Made by a program: the position numbers and the translations under genes. Of a DNA stretch of 64,000 nucleotides, positions 1-9,747 are shown piece by piece. Under the pieces are notes generated by a model. That model ran no database searches and was not told where the DNA came from. It worked only from the letters and a program-made list of their open reading frames with translations. This DNA comes from Channallabes apus. Lineage: Eukaryota > Chordata > Actinopteri > Siluriformes > Clariidae. Where the stretch lies: assembly GCA_030522415.1 (NCBI GenBank), contig CM060112.1:2787001-2851000 (forward strand). The letters run 5' to 3'. Within the stretch, counting starts at the first letter, position 1. Each line of letters starts with the position of its first letter.

Positions 1-4
1 GACT

Positions 5-90
5 AAGTCCTTAAATAGTATAATGAGCCCTAGTCACATGACCAAGTTCTTAAATATTATAATGAGCCCTAAAGTACATAATTAAGTACT
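5..90. repeat. Short imperfect tandem duplication (about 40 bp, two copies)
   Basis: The string TATAATGAGCCCTA occurs twice, about 40 bp apart, with similar flanks (AAGTCCTTAAATA versus AAGTTCTTAAATA). This is a local duplication in AT-rich DNA. The following bases up to about 236 hold a few ATTC/ATTA tetramer repeats and nothing else I recognise. Confidence 0.6.
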
Positions 91-246
91 TTAATTCATT
101 CATTAATTCATTCATTAGTTTCTTGCTTTAGCCTTATTTAACCTCATTTACGTGTAAAACTTGTAAAACAGCACTTGGAAGAAGTCTTAAGAAGTCTTAC
201 TATTGATCTCTGACATTCTAAAACACAGAGAGGAAGTTGAGGGGCT

Positions 247-248
<2 letters not shown>

Positions 249-304
<56 letters not shown>
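249..304. repeat. Compound microsatellite (TG)n(GA)n
   Basis: About 19 TG units run directly into about nine GA units. Any open frame crossing it (Cys-Val or Thr-His runs) is an artefact of the dinucleotide repeat. Bases 305-690 are unique, with a short AAAT run near 565-590 and no recognisable gene. Confidence 0.95.
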
Positions 305-689
305 CAAGAATAGAAAGCCAGGCAATAAAGCCAGAACTGAGCGCGGATGTGCAAGTAGTCTAATAGATACAACATCTAACTATCTTCCACACACAACACA
401 AAAACGACTTTGCCCTCCGGCACTCGGCTACAGAACAATTTCTATTTTCTTAATATTTGCACTTCATTACATACAGTGTGTATTGGTGGATGAGCCAATT
501 AAACTGTAGATTCACACTCGTGAAGTAATTGATGGAAAACCAGCCAAATTGCCAAGCAGCCATAAAATAAATAAATAAATAAATTAAAATTTAAACATGA
601 ATAGGTCTTTTAACCGGCACCAATCTAGCTCAGAAGTCGCCCAATAACACGGCAAGACAAAACATCTGCCTAAAAAACTCAGAGCAAAA

Positions 690-1100
690 TAAAGCACTAA
701 TTTACACCTGCTTTCAGGAGGCCAACAAAATTCACATGCAAATCTGACAAAACTTGTTAATTGGCCGAGGTTTAATACATCAAACAGAATGTGGGGTCAG
801 ACACATTTCCTACTCCCCCGCTCTTTTTTTTTTTTTTCACTTACCAATTTGCATACCGCCCCATGCACCTGTTCAAATTGCCTGTTAAGGCTTGAATGAA
901 AAGTGCAGCAAATATCCAGCCTTATAATCCCAACCTTATAAACCCCAAATCCCTATAAAAAGGCTGATTAGGTGAAAGAGATCCTGCGCAGATTTAATAC
1001 CAGCGCTTCATGTTGTGTTAAATGTTTACACGTACATATGCAAGTGGTTTGATTTGCATATTCAGATTAGCGATGGTAAATATGCAAATCAATAATAAGA
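690..1100. promoter_or_regulatory. Candidate regulatory block with four octamer (POU) motifs
   Basis: Seen directly: four perfect octamer motifs, ATGCAAAT at 736-743 and 1082-1089 and ATTTGCAT at 847-854 and 1052-1059, plus a near match (ATGCAAGT) near 1038. TTAATTGG, a homeodomain-like core, lies near 758. The stretch is complex, non-repetitive AT-rich DNA apart from a poly-T run at 823-837. Known: the octamer is bound by POU-domain factors such as Oct1/Oct4. Inferred: this may be a developmental enhancer. Bases alone cannot show conservation or activity. Confidence 0.45.
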
Positions 1101-1244
1101 ATTGTTCATTATCAATAAGCATCACTTTGGACATAATTTTTTTTTCGGCTAGGATCATGTTAGTTTTAGAAAAGTCCTAAATATTTGTTAGGTATAAATA
1201 TAAAAAAAGTGGATGCCAACAATGCAACCATCATGACGACTGAG

Positions 1245-1246
<2 letters not shown>

Positions 1247-1286
<40 letters not shown>
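1247..1286. repeat. (TA)n microsatellite
   Basis: About 20 uninterrupted TA units. The flanks and the stretch 1290-2210 are unique, with no recognisable gene, RNA or mobile element. Confidence 0.95.
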
Positions 1287-1289
<3 letters not shown>

Positions 1290-2214
1290 AGTTTTTGAAA
1301 GATTCCTTAAGAAGCCTTACTTGTTTGTGTACACTTCCACTCACCTTTATTAAACCGAGGCAAGAGCTTATAACAGTAATTAGAGCTATTCTGTAAAGTT
1401 CGAGTGCTGTTAAGCACGCATCCACATCCATTTCCTGCGGCTGGTCCATTGATTATCGTGACTCGTGTGTAAACATCCACCTGATGTCGCAGCATGATTA
1501 AGGCATTATGTACAAAGGATGTGATGTAAGACGGAGCCTTTTAGAAGAACAAAGCAGACATAGGCTTTATTCATGACACTGTATTTGTTTCCATGGCAAT
1601 AAAAGCGCTCAGTGCTACCCCTGGTTATTAAATATAAGCTGCGGACGCTCCATGGGTTCTACCTCAGGGCTAAGCGTCCGCATCTTTAGATGACCTTCTG
1701 TCATGTACATAAGACAGCAGGCTCGCATTAAATGGTGTCTCGATACAAATGGAGCTTTTTGATGAATGACGAGAACACTTCTACTTCCACTTCTGCAGAC
1801 CAAGATGCATCCTCAACGTTACCCCAGTAAACTTTTCCCTCGTTTCATGACAGGAGCCTGAATAATCGGGGAAGTGGGGGAGTGTTGTGCTTATACGCTT
1901 TAAACCTTTCAGCTTTGTTGGGGTTTGTTCTCCGCTGATTGCAGCCACTATTGCTGTGAGGTCAAGTTCAGTGTGTGAGCTCCTGTATTCACTTTTTATA
2001 TTTTCTGCGCTTGGCTAAGGGATGCGCTGTTGCATAACCAATTGAAGTTGTGATAATGGCTTATGTAACTCATTGCAAATGTTGAAAAGGCAGATAAATA
2101 CATTGCAGTGAGTGGTACTATATATCTGACTCAGAGCAGTTAGTTTTTAATTGATCTCTTTCATGCCAAATCAGACATAACTTTAAAACCAACTGGTTTT
2201 TGGGTTCCCCTTGT

Positions 2215-2625
2215 GCACCCGGGGCAGCCCTGGCCTTTTAGGGCGTGGCTCCGCAGAGTCTCTGGGGGTGTGCTGTTACTGGGGGTGTGTCTGACACCAG
2301 GACGTTGGCAGCGATGTGAGGTGTGGCCTCCATGGATAAGACTTGTTTGTCCGGTGAAACCCATGGGGCTCGATCGAATTGGGATCTGTGGAGTTTGGAG
2401 GCCGAGCCGGCGACCCGTTGCCTGCTGGGCCCCGTGCTCTGCAGACTGTAGTGCATTGGATATTCTGGTGCCTTTCCATCGTGGCCTGTTTTTCAACAAT
2501 TTGTGCTGCATTGGCTTTTCTGTGGGATTGGACTGGACAGGATGCCCTTTGGTCCCCGTGGGCATGGGTGAGCTTTGGGTACCCAGAAGTTTACTGGTAT
2601 ATAGTTGGTAATGTATAGTTGGTAT
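2215..2625 (-). pseudogene. Decayed Tc1-like transposase fragment
   Basis: A GC-rich fossil of a fish Tc1-like element, transposase on the minus strand, with a large internal deletion. The minus strand of 2530-2585 reads GYPKLTHAHGDQRAS, which resembles the N-terminal DNA-binding part of the family (pattern GRPRLIDARGERR). The minus strand of 2285-2390 gives PNSIEPHG, a decayed PNPIEHLWD (the Glu of DDE), and LPTSWCQTHPQ, resembling the LLTSWCQIPQ segment near the C terminus. The middle, including the first two catalytic Asp, is missing. Stops and frame changes rule out function. I see no clear terminal inverted repeats. Assignment to this Tc1 lineage rests on remembered consensus sequence. 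Confidence 0.6.
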
Positions 2626-2694
2626 CAGTGTTGTTCAGTTCATTTGTAACCATGGTAATGCCAATGATCAGCTACAAATGGTTTGTTTTTCTAG

Positions 2695-2900
2695 GTGAAC
2701 CTGGGTTGGGTCATTAACACAGATCACCTGATCGACAGATTTGATATGGCACAGGTTTTTCTCCGTGCGCCCTTCCCAATTTATCCGGGCTTGGAAACAG
2801 CACTAGAAGTGCACTGACTTGTGCAAACCCCTCAGTGGCTGGAGTGGGTTCCTCGGCCAGGAATCAAACCCAGGCCACAAAACACTTCATGCAAGCAATT
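2695..2900 (-). repeat. RTE-type LINE or SINE tail fragment
   Basis: On the minus strand this contains a decayed form of the common fish tail CCAAGCCCGGATAAAT followed by a TGTGCCAAATC-like string (TGTGCCATATC here), as found near the 3' end of RTE-type LINEs and the SINEs that borrow it. CAGGAATCAAACCCAGGCC at about 2858-2876 looks like a decayed polymerase III B box on the minus strand, hinting at a SINE head. Copy is old. Bases 2900-3770 hold nothing else I recognise. Confidence 0.4.
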
Positions 2901-3771
2901 TGTCCACAGAGGAAACCAGAGATACTACAGTAAAATTGCTGCTATATGACCTGTGCACATGTTTATATGGTAAAAATAACATACCTGACATGAAAGCTGA
3001 AGTAAAAGAATTCTAAAACCATGATACTATTGTGTTCTGTTTTTCCCTATAGGCTGCAACTAAACCACTTTAGGAAACTTTTAATTTGTTGGAGTTGGGT
3101 TACGGTGGCAGATCTGTCCTCTGTCTCTGACCACAGATTCCACCATCCCCAAGCCTTACTCTCCTCTTTTTTTAGTGTTTCAGAGGGAAAACCTCAGATT
3201 TCTAAGCAATATTGAATAGGTGTATAATCCACCAGCAGCACGGCAACAGCACTCACATCACCTTCAATCTGTACACATGGGAGGTGCGATTCCTCTCTGG
3301 TGGAATAGCCTTCCAGCTGCTTCCAGCGCAACCCAAAGTGCTTGTTATTGAGGATCAATAGTAACTTGCCTTCTAGTCTAATAACAATTCACTGCTCTGG
3401 TAAGAAATGCCAATATGCTCTTCCGCCCAATCATGACCTTCCAGTTCCCCCTGAGCATTGAAGTTCCTCACGAGCATTGAAGTTCCCTTGGGGGCACCAT
3501 GCAGTCAGGAGTACACTCTTGAGCAATTATGCCACTTTCTCCAAAGAAAAAAGCTAAGTACTGGAAAACAGATACTGAGACTTGAAAGCTCATAGAGGCA
3601 ACCATGCAAAGACTGTGTACTGTAGGAGAGAGATCAATAAAATCAAACAGAGAGACAAGCAGAGTGTACCCAAGTCTATTTTAAACTGGTGGCAACCACA
3701 CACAAGGTGGCACCGTGTCTCACGGCTGGGCCAAATGGCACAGCTAGGGTGGCTAGGTGGCTTGGTAGTCA

Positions 3772-3971
3772 GGGGTAGCTCAGTGGTTAAGGTATTGGAC
3801 TACAGTTCGGAAGATTCCAGGTTCAAATCCCACAACCACCAAGTTTCCCCTGTTGGGCCCTTGAGCAAGGCCCTTAACCCTCAACTGCTCAGATGTATAA
3901 TGAGATTTAAAAAAATGTAAGTCGCTCTGGATAAGAGCGTCTGCCAAATGCCTAAATGTAAAATGTAAATG
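3772..3971 (+). repeat. V-SINE (DANA/Mermaid type), nearly complete
   Basis: A tRNA-derived SINE. The A-box-like GTAGCTCAGTGG at about 3775-3786 and the B-box GGTTCAAATCC at 3820-3830 form the polymerase III promoter. They are followed by the conserved core (TTGGGCCCTTGAGCAAGG) and the diagnostic tail with GTCGCTCTGGATAAGAGCG and TCTGCCAAATGC. It ends in a short AAATGTAAATG-type tail. Such elements are copied by LINE machinery. The tRNA-like head is not a functional tRNA gene, because no acceptor-stem pairing is retained. Confidence 0.85.
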
Positions 3972-4019
3972 GTAGTCAGACTATTGTCTTTGGGAACCAC
4001 CACTTTCCACCTTTGGGTC

Positions 4020-4222
4020 AGTGCAGTTTGCATGTTCTCCTTGTGCTTGATGGGTTTTCTCCAGGTTCTCCGGTTTCCTCCCACAGTCCAACGATATGCA
4101 GATTGGGCTAATTGTCATTTCCAAATTCCCAGTAGAGTGTCAGTGCTTGTGCTGTGCTTGTGGTCTGCAATGGATTGGCAAACTGTCCCGCGTGTACCCG
4201 CCTAGTGCCACGAGTCCCTGGC
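4020..4222 (+). repeat. SINE-like fish repeat R1, head missing
   Basis: Carries the block TTTGCATGTTCTCC, then CTCCGGTTTCCTCCCACAG, then a decayed CAATGGATTGGC segment. The same order occurs in the fuller copies at 14764-15025, 17102-18452 and 46020-46160. The tRNA-like head is absent, so this copy is truncated. It lies about 50 bp after the V-SINE. Bases 4223-5281 hold no recognisable gene or element apart from short TA-rich runs near 5215-5280. Confidence 0.65.
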
Positions 4223-5281
4223 TAAAAAATGCAATGGTTGTCTGGTTTAAATCTTTATGTGGCATCTTTTACCAACAGATACATGTTGTTCTATAAGGTT
4301 AATGAGTTATATTGTTTTACAAGGTTAGTGAGAATGTATTTTTTTTTTCTGAACAATGCCTCTAATTTCATTCACCTCCACACACACGGCTACGGACTGA
4401 CATGACATGCAATCAAGCTGTTTTGAGCGCAACATCTCATCATAATTCTCAGGATTCAGTGCTTCGGGTTCCAACCTGAATACAGCGTGATGATAGGCTT
4501 GCCACACCTGATTATCAGTGTCATCATTTTTGGAGATGGTTTCATGAATAAACTTTTAATTTGGGTCTGTGTGCTGCGATTCACATGCAAACTCGTATAA
4601 AGCATTTCTGTAGTGTCTTTTTCAACGACCGTGGCAGAATAATCCTGAGGATTATAATACAGCTTTATCATTGCAGCTTATTACTTAAGTGTTACAGCAG
4701 ATGAAAAACGTGTTAATTATACATGGTGCCATGTGACCTACGAGTGTTTGGAGTGATTGTATAATTAGTTGTTGACTCTGTTGGTTCACAAGATTGGTGA
4801 GAAATTGGTCTAGCATAGTCTAGCGATGATGCTGAGGAAATATGATTTTATGGAAGATGAAATGGAAGATTAATCAGCTAGATGGTTGGGTGGTGCGTGA
4901 ACAACCTGTCCTTTTGAGTCCAGTCCGATGGCTAGGGCTGTAAAAAGGTCTGCACGAACTAAGTAACTCAGGGAAATGAACAACAGCAACATCGTGAAAG
5001 GCTTTGTAAATTTTTAGCGAATATGGGGCGAGATTGCATGCAGTGTAGCAAATAGAGAATGAGGGTAATAAGCGTAGATCACTTAGGGAGGCTCAATAAA
5101 AAGAGAATTACAGTAGATAATAAAGGAGAAAATGAAGGCATAAAGCACTGTTTCAGCATCACTCATGTGGAATAGATTCCAAACATGCAAGGAGGATGGA
5201 ATCAACTTATTTTTCTTATATATAAATAAATATATAATTTATATATGAATAGGGTTATTTATCTTATATATATATACAGTA

Positions 5282-6512
5282 CAGTGGGTATGGAAAGTAT
5301 TCAGACTCCCTTAAATGTATCACTCTTTGTTTTATATTGCAGCCATTTGCTAAAATCATTTAACGTAACTTTTCCCCTCATTAATGTACACACAGCACCC
5401 CATATTTTTCCAAATTTATTAAAAAAGAAAAACTGAAATATCACATGGTCCTAAGTATTCAGACCCTTTGCTGTGACACTCGTATTTAACTCAGGTGCTG
5501 TCCATTTCTTCTGATCATCCTTGAGATGGTTCTACACCTTCATTTCAGTCCAGCTGTGTTTGATTATACTGATTGGACTTGATTAGGAAAGACACACACT
5601 TGCCTATATACTGTAAGACCTTACAGCTCACAGTGCATGTCAGAGCAATTGAGAATCATGAGGTCAAAGGAACCGCCTGAAGAGCTCAGAGACAGAATTG
5701 TGGCAAGGCACAGATCTGGCCAAGGTTACAAAAAACTTTTTGCTGCACTTAAGGTTCCTAAGGGCACAGGCGACCAGAACCCTTCCTAGAGCTGGCCGTC
5801 CGGCCAAACTGAGCTATCGGGGGAGAAGAGCCTTGGTGAGAGAGGTAAAGAAGAACCCAAAGATCACTGTGGCTGAACCCAAAGATGCAGTCGCGAGATG
5901 GGAAAAAGTTGTAGAAAATCAATCATCACTGCAGCCTTCCACCAGTCGGGGCTTTATGGTAGAGTGACCTGACGGAAGCCTCTCCTCAGTGCAAGACACA
6001 TTAAAAACCACCTGAAGGTTTCCAAGATGGTGAGAAATAAGATTCTCTGGTCTGATGAGACCAAGATAGAAAAGTAAAAAGATCGGTATGTGTGGAGAAA
6101 ACCAGGTACTGCTCATCACCTGTCCAATACAGTCCCAACAGTGAAGCATGGTGGTGGCAGCATCATTCTGTGGGGGTGTTTTTCAGCTGCAGGGACAGGA
6201 CGGCTGATTGCAATCGAGGGAAAGATGAATGCGGCCAAGTACAGGGATAATCTAGACGAAAACCTTCTCCTGAGTGCTCAGGACCTCAGACTGGGCCGAA
6301 GGTTTACCTTCCAACAAGACAATGACCCTAAGCACACATCTAAAATAACAAAGGAGTGGCTTAACAAACTCTATGACTGCCCTGACTTAACCCCAATTGA
6401 GCATCTCTGGAGAGACCTAAATATGGCTGTCCACCAACGTTTACCATCCAACCTGACCGAACTGGAGAGGATCTGCAAGGAGGAATGACAGAGGATCCCC
6501 GAATCCAGGTTT
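5282..6512 (+). mobile_element. Tc1-like DNA transposon, right end lost
   Basis: The left terminus CAGTGGGTATGGAAAGTATT follows a TA dinucleotide (5280-5281), as expected for Tc1/mariner insertion. It continues through a long inverted-repeat region and a leader. The matching right inverted repeat is missing: similarity stops at about 6512, just before the stop region of the transposase, where a hAT-like element begins. Family members are about 1.6 kb, so roughly the last 250 bp are gone. The element cannot move by itself. Confidence 0.85.
5658..6488 (+). pseudogene. Tc1-like transposase, multiply deleted
   Basis: The start ATGAGGTCAAAGG at 5658 opens the usual N-terminal helix-turn-helix region (PEELRDRIVARHRSGQ-like). 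At least two internal deletions and frameshifts follow, near 5763 and near 6005-6085. The DD34E residues can still be found: Asp in LWSDET (about 6048-6065), Asp in [10 protein letters not shown] (about 6312-6342) and Glu in PIEHLWRDL (about 6396-6420). The segment between the second Asp and the Glu is shortened, because the usual WPSQSP motif is lost near 6375. The longest intact piece is 6090-6488. Enzyme would be inactive. Known role of the family: cut-and-paste transposition at TA sites. Confidence 0.85.
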
Positions 6513-6515
6513 TTA

Positions 6516-7085
6516 AACCTAGCCATTAGCCGTTAGCCTTTTGTAGCGTGGACGGTAAACCCAAACGCGGAAGCAAGCGAGTAGGCAGGATAACCATGCG
6601 AATTAGTTTAAGGACTCTCACAGAAGGGGAGCAAGGGAAAAAATAACATTTAACCCGCGTCCTATAAACACACACTCGAATCAGAAAGTAAACAATCTGA
6701 ACCGACATGGCGAACTCAGTGACTAAGCATGAGGTGGTTTGTTTACTCCTCTTATACTTCCTGGTTCGCGACTGCATTACTTCCGGGTCCTAGTGCCGGT
6801 CGCGGCGCGAGTGTGTGTGTGTGTGTGTGTGTGCGTGTGTGTGAGACAAATAGTATTTTTTTAATTTAATTTTTGTTTAATAATATTTATTTTTATTTAA
6901 AAAAAAACAAAAAAAGAGAATATTTAGTTTAAAAGATGCTCTTGTTTTAAGACACTATTGATGAGTGTACGGTTACATGTAAATAAACAGTAATGTTTGA
7001 AAGTAATTCATATTGTGTTGGCAGGTTTATAGTAACAGCAAACCAGAAGTCAGAATATCTGCTGAGGGGTTTAAGTCATTCATAG
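6516..7085. mobile_element. hAT-like non-autonomous element family 1, copy A (internal part only)
   Basis: Aligns by eye with the interior of copy B (7325-7943) and copy C (32090-32582). Shared parts are GATTAGCCGTTAGCC-like heads, the CTCCTCTTATACTTCC and ACTTCCGGGTCCTAGTGCCG segments, a TG microsatellite, the ACAAATAGTATTTTTTTA block and the stretch ending AAGTCATTCATAG. Both termini are missing: the left joins the broken Tc1 element and the right joins the left end of copy B. Short open frames on the minus strand recur in copies A and B but match nothing known to me. Confidence 0.7.
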
Positions 7086-7631
7086 TAGGGCTGCACGATA
7101 TATCGAAAAAATATCGTTATCGCGATAATGGCATGCGCGATAACCATATCGCAAGGAGTTGCGATAAATACTTTATTTGCCAAGCATTTGTGTGTCCAAA
7201 TTTGACCAATCAGATGGGCCCTTACTATGTTTATACCCGCTTATATCTTTATATATATATATAATATATATAATTTATATCTTTATACTTCATTCTGTCG
7301 CGAACTAACCCCGGATGATCAGAAGATTTAGCGATTAGCCGTTAGCCGCGATTAGCCGTTAGCCCTTTATAGACGGTAAACCCAAACGCGGAAGCAAGTG
7401 AGTAGGCAGGATAACCACGCGAATTAGTTTAAGGACTCTCACAGAAGGGGAGCAAGGTAAAAACACACATTTAACCCGCGTCCTATAAACACACACTCGA
7501 ATCTGAACCAACATGGCGAACTCAGTGACTAAGCTGCATGCAATGCTTTGTTTACTCCTCTTATACTTCCGGGTTTGCGCCCGCATTACTTCCGGGTCCT
7601 AGTGCCGGTCGCGGAGCGTGTGTGTGCGTGC

Positions 7632-7664
<33 letters not shown>

Positions 7665-8209
7665 CGCGTGTGTGTGTGTGTGTGTGTGTGTGACAAATAG
7701 TATTTTTTTTATTAAATTTTTGTTTAATAATATTTATTTAAAAAAAAAAAAAAAACCAGGCAAGCCAAAGAGAATATTTAGTTTAAAAGATGCTCTTGTT
7801 GTAAGACACTATTGATGAGTGTTACACGGTTACATGTAAATAAACAGTAATGTTTGAAAGTAATTCATATTGTGTTGGCAGGTTTATAGTAACAGCAAAC
7901 CAGAAGTCAGAATATCTGCTGAGGGGTTTAAGTCATTCATAGTGTTTTGAAGTCTAAATATTTGCAACTTCCTTGACATATAGTTTCTTTTTAGCCTGAA
8001 TTAGATTTAATGACATCAGATGAATATCTATTACCTGTTTATTTTAGTATGATCATTACATATAAATAAATAAATAAAAAAATAAAAATAAAAAAGGCAA
8101 TAATAATAATAAAAAAATGCATTTCTCTAGGGAAATGTTATATCCCAAGAAATATTATTATCGTAATATTCAACAACAATATCGCATATTTTCCTAATAT
8201 CGTGCAGCC

Positions 8210-8212
<3 letters not shown>
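7086..8212. mobile_element. hAT-like non-autonomous element family 1, copy B (complete ends)
   Basis: Ends are inverted repeats: TAGGGCTGCACGATAT at 7086 and ATATCGTGCAGCCCTA at 8197-8212. Both subterminal regions are rich in CGATA/TATCG strings, typical of fish hAT-type elements. It carries no transposase. The interior holds the same module as copy A, including a TG/CG-rich microsatellite (7616-7692) and an A-rich run. I see no 8-bp target duplication: the left flank is copy A (ATTCATAG) and the right flank is a GT repeat. Copy B probably inserted into copy A, with later loss or repeat growth on the right. Confidence 0.75.

Positions 8213-8240
<28 letters not shown>
8213..8240. repeat. (GT)n microsatellite
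   Basis: A short GT run directly abutting the right end of the preceding hAT-like element. Confidence 0.85.
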
Positions 8241-8244
<4 letters not shown>

Positions 8245-8315
8245 ATACTGTGTGTGTTTACTGTGTTTTTTCTTTTTTACAGATTTAATTAAAATATTAA
8301 TTTACTTTCCCTAAC

Positions 8316-8737
8316 CTCGAGAAACATGCCTTGAAACACACTTTCGCACACACACACCTCGAGAAATGCGCCTTGAACACATCTGCCTCAAGAAGCATTC
8401 CTCAAGAAACACACCTTCACAACTAGCCCTTGAGAGACATGCATCGAGAAACATCCCCATTCACAAACACCATGCCAAGAAACACACAGTCACAAACACA
8501 CCTCAAGAACCGTGAGAAAAACACCTTTACAAACACCTTAAGATGCACATGTCTACAAGCACACCTTGACAAACCAGCCTGTGGAAATGTGCTTAAAGAA
8601 ACAGATGTTCACCAACTTGTCAAGAGACACATGAAGAAGCACATGTTTATAAACACGACCTGGGGAACACGCCCCACCAAGAGAACCAAGTCTAAGGGGA
8701 CATCAGGAAACACATCTTCCCAAGCCAGCTTTGGGGA
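8316..8737. repeat. Degenerate ~20-bp minisatellite (AAACACACCTT core)
   Basis: Irregular repeats of a unit like CTCAAGAAACACACCTT: CTCGAGAAACATGCCTTG, CTCGAGAAATGCGCCTTG, CTCAAGAAACACACCTTC and so on, with unit lengths of about 17-23 bp. The core on the opposite strand, GTGTTTCTCAAGG, also appears in the array at 43059-43430. No spacers of conserved length, so it is not a CRISPR array. The open frame across it is a by-product. Confidence 0.75.
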
Positions 8738-8991
8738 AAAAAAAAAAAAATATATATATATATATATTAGGCCTGGGCAATAAAACGATAACGATATGTT
8801 TCGCGATAGACACGTGATCGATATCAATAAAAAATGTGTTCGATAGAACGTTCGATATTTTTTATTCTCTGTCGGAAGAAAACGCTGGTCGCGAAGCTAG
8901 TTTGGTTGCTGTCATGCGCACTCGCTCCGCGACCGGCTCTAGGACCCGGAAGTAGTACGGTCGCGATTCAGGAAGCATAAACGGAGACAAG

Positions 8992-9342
8992 ATGGCGTTG
9001 ACATTTGCACTCGCTCACCCGCCAAATGCGGGTAAAATTCGGCTGTGGCGGGTAATAACTTTAGAGTCACTAGCCACATTGGCGGGTAGTTTATTCTTTG
9101 GTATGACAATTGTTATGTTTGCATCAATATGCACAACTAACATCTATAATATTACTTGCTTTTTGTGTGAGAAACGGAGGCATGGAGAAAAACGGTATTC
9201 TTCTTTTACTGCATTCAGTGCACACGACACATATAGTATACAGCGCGGTATTGCCCCCTGGTGGCCCGCCAGTGAATTAACATCAAACGCAAATATATTA
9301 CAACAATATATTTTTGTTGTAGTTTTCTCTAAAGGCATCTGA
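8992..9342 (+). CDS. Uncertain short open frame inside the hAT-like element
   Basis: A 116-codon frame opening with GACAAGATGGCG, directly after the GC-rich ETS-bearing segment. I recognise no domain. Residues from about 20 to 57 are fairly hydrophobic (LAGSLFFGMTIVMFASIC), followed by Cys and basic residues. It might be the fossil first exon of a captured gene or of the parent transposon, or it might be chance. A CTCF-like motif lies in it at 9253-9264. I give no function. Confidence 0.2.
   Translation: MALTFALAHPPNAGKIRLWRVITLESLATLAGSLFFGMTIVMFASICTTNIYNITCFLCEKRRHGEKRYSSFTAFSAHDTYSIQRGIAPWWPASELTSNANILQQYIFVVVFSKGI
9253..9264 (-). promoter_or_regulatory. CTCF-like core motif inside the hAT-like element
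   Basis: The minus strand reads CCACCAGGGGGC, a full match to the vertebrate CTCF core CCASYAGRKGGC. Binding is not shown by the sequence. Confidence 0.35.
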
Positions 9343-9693
9343 TATAATAAACACATTTCACTATTTTATTACACTTTATTAAGCATTTCTTACATTTTCT
9401 TTTAATTTTGCACCTTAAATGTTAAGAGATAATTGTTAAGTGTTCATTGTGACTTTACACTTATGTTTACATTTTAATTATTTGATTTTTCCATGTTTGT
9501 TGCCATTTCTGTCTTAATAACTGATGGGACTATGATCATAGGAAAGTTAAGTTTAAAATAAAAATGTTTAAATATAATATATTCTTCTACTGGTCCTTAT
9601 TTTAAATGGGTCATAAAAAATATCAATAATTATCGATATCGACCGATATGAAACACTGATATCGTGATACAGTTTTCAGCCATATCGCCCAGC

Positions 9694-9698
<5 letters not shown>

Positions 9699-9743
<45 letters not shown>
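9699..9743. repeat. (TA)n microsatellite
   Basis: About 22 TA units right after the hAT-like element. The repeat is probably the original target, because TA runs lie on both sides of the element (8750-8767 and here). Bases 9744-10892 are unique, and I see no gene. Confidence 0.9.

Positions 9744-9747
<4 letters not shown>

Larger units (their letters stand above)
8768..9698. mobile_element. hAT-like non-autonomous element family 2
   Basis: Termini TAGGCCTGGGCAATAAAACG (8768) and ATATCGCCCAGCCCCTA (ending 9698) form inverted repeats differing from family 1 at several bases. Subterminal sequence is rich in ATCGATA strings. It sits inside a (TA)n repeat, so any 8-bp target duplication cannot be told from the repeat. 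An internal segment at about 8926-8987 (CGCGACCGG, CTAGGACCCGGAAGTA, CAGGAAG, ATAA) matches the reverse complement of the interior of family 1. No transposase is present. Confidence 0.7.

Noticed and set aside
2379..2618. Plus-strand frame with a GYPEVYW string resembling mitochondrial cytochrome oxidase I
   Set aside because: Only a few residues agree, and the opposite strand carries ordered Tc1 transposase segments that explain the sequence better.
3772..3840. tRNA gene
   Set aside because: A and B boxes are present, but they belong to a SINE head with degenerate stems and a SINE core and tail attached.
6526..7586. Similar short minus-strand frames in hAT-like copies A and B as a small gene
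   Set aside because: Copies A and B are similar at the DNA level anyway, copy C appears not to keep the frame, and no domain is recognised.
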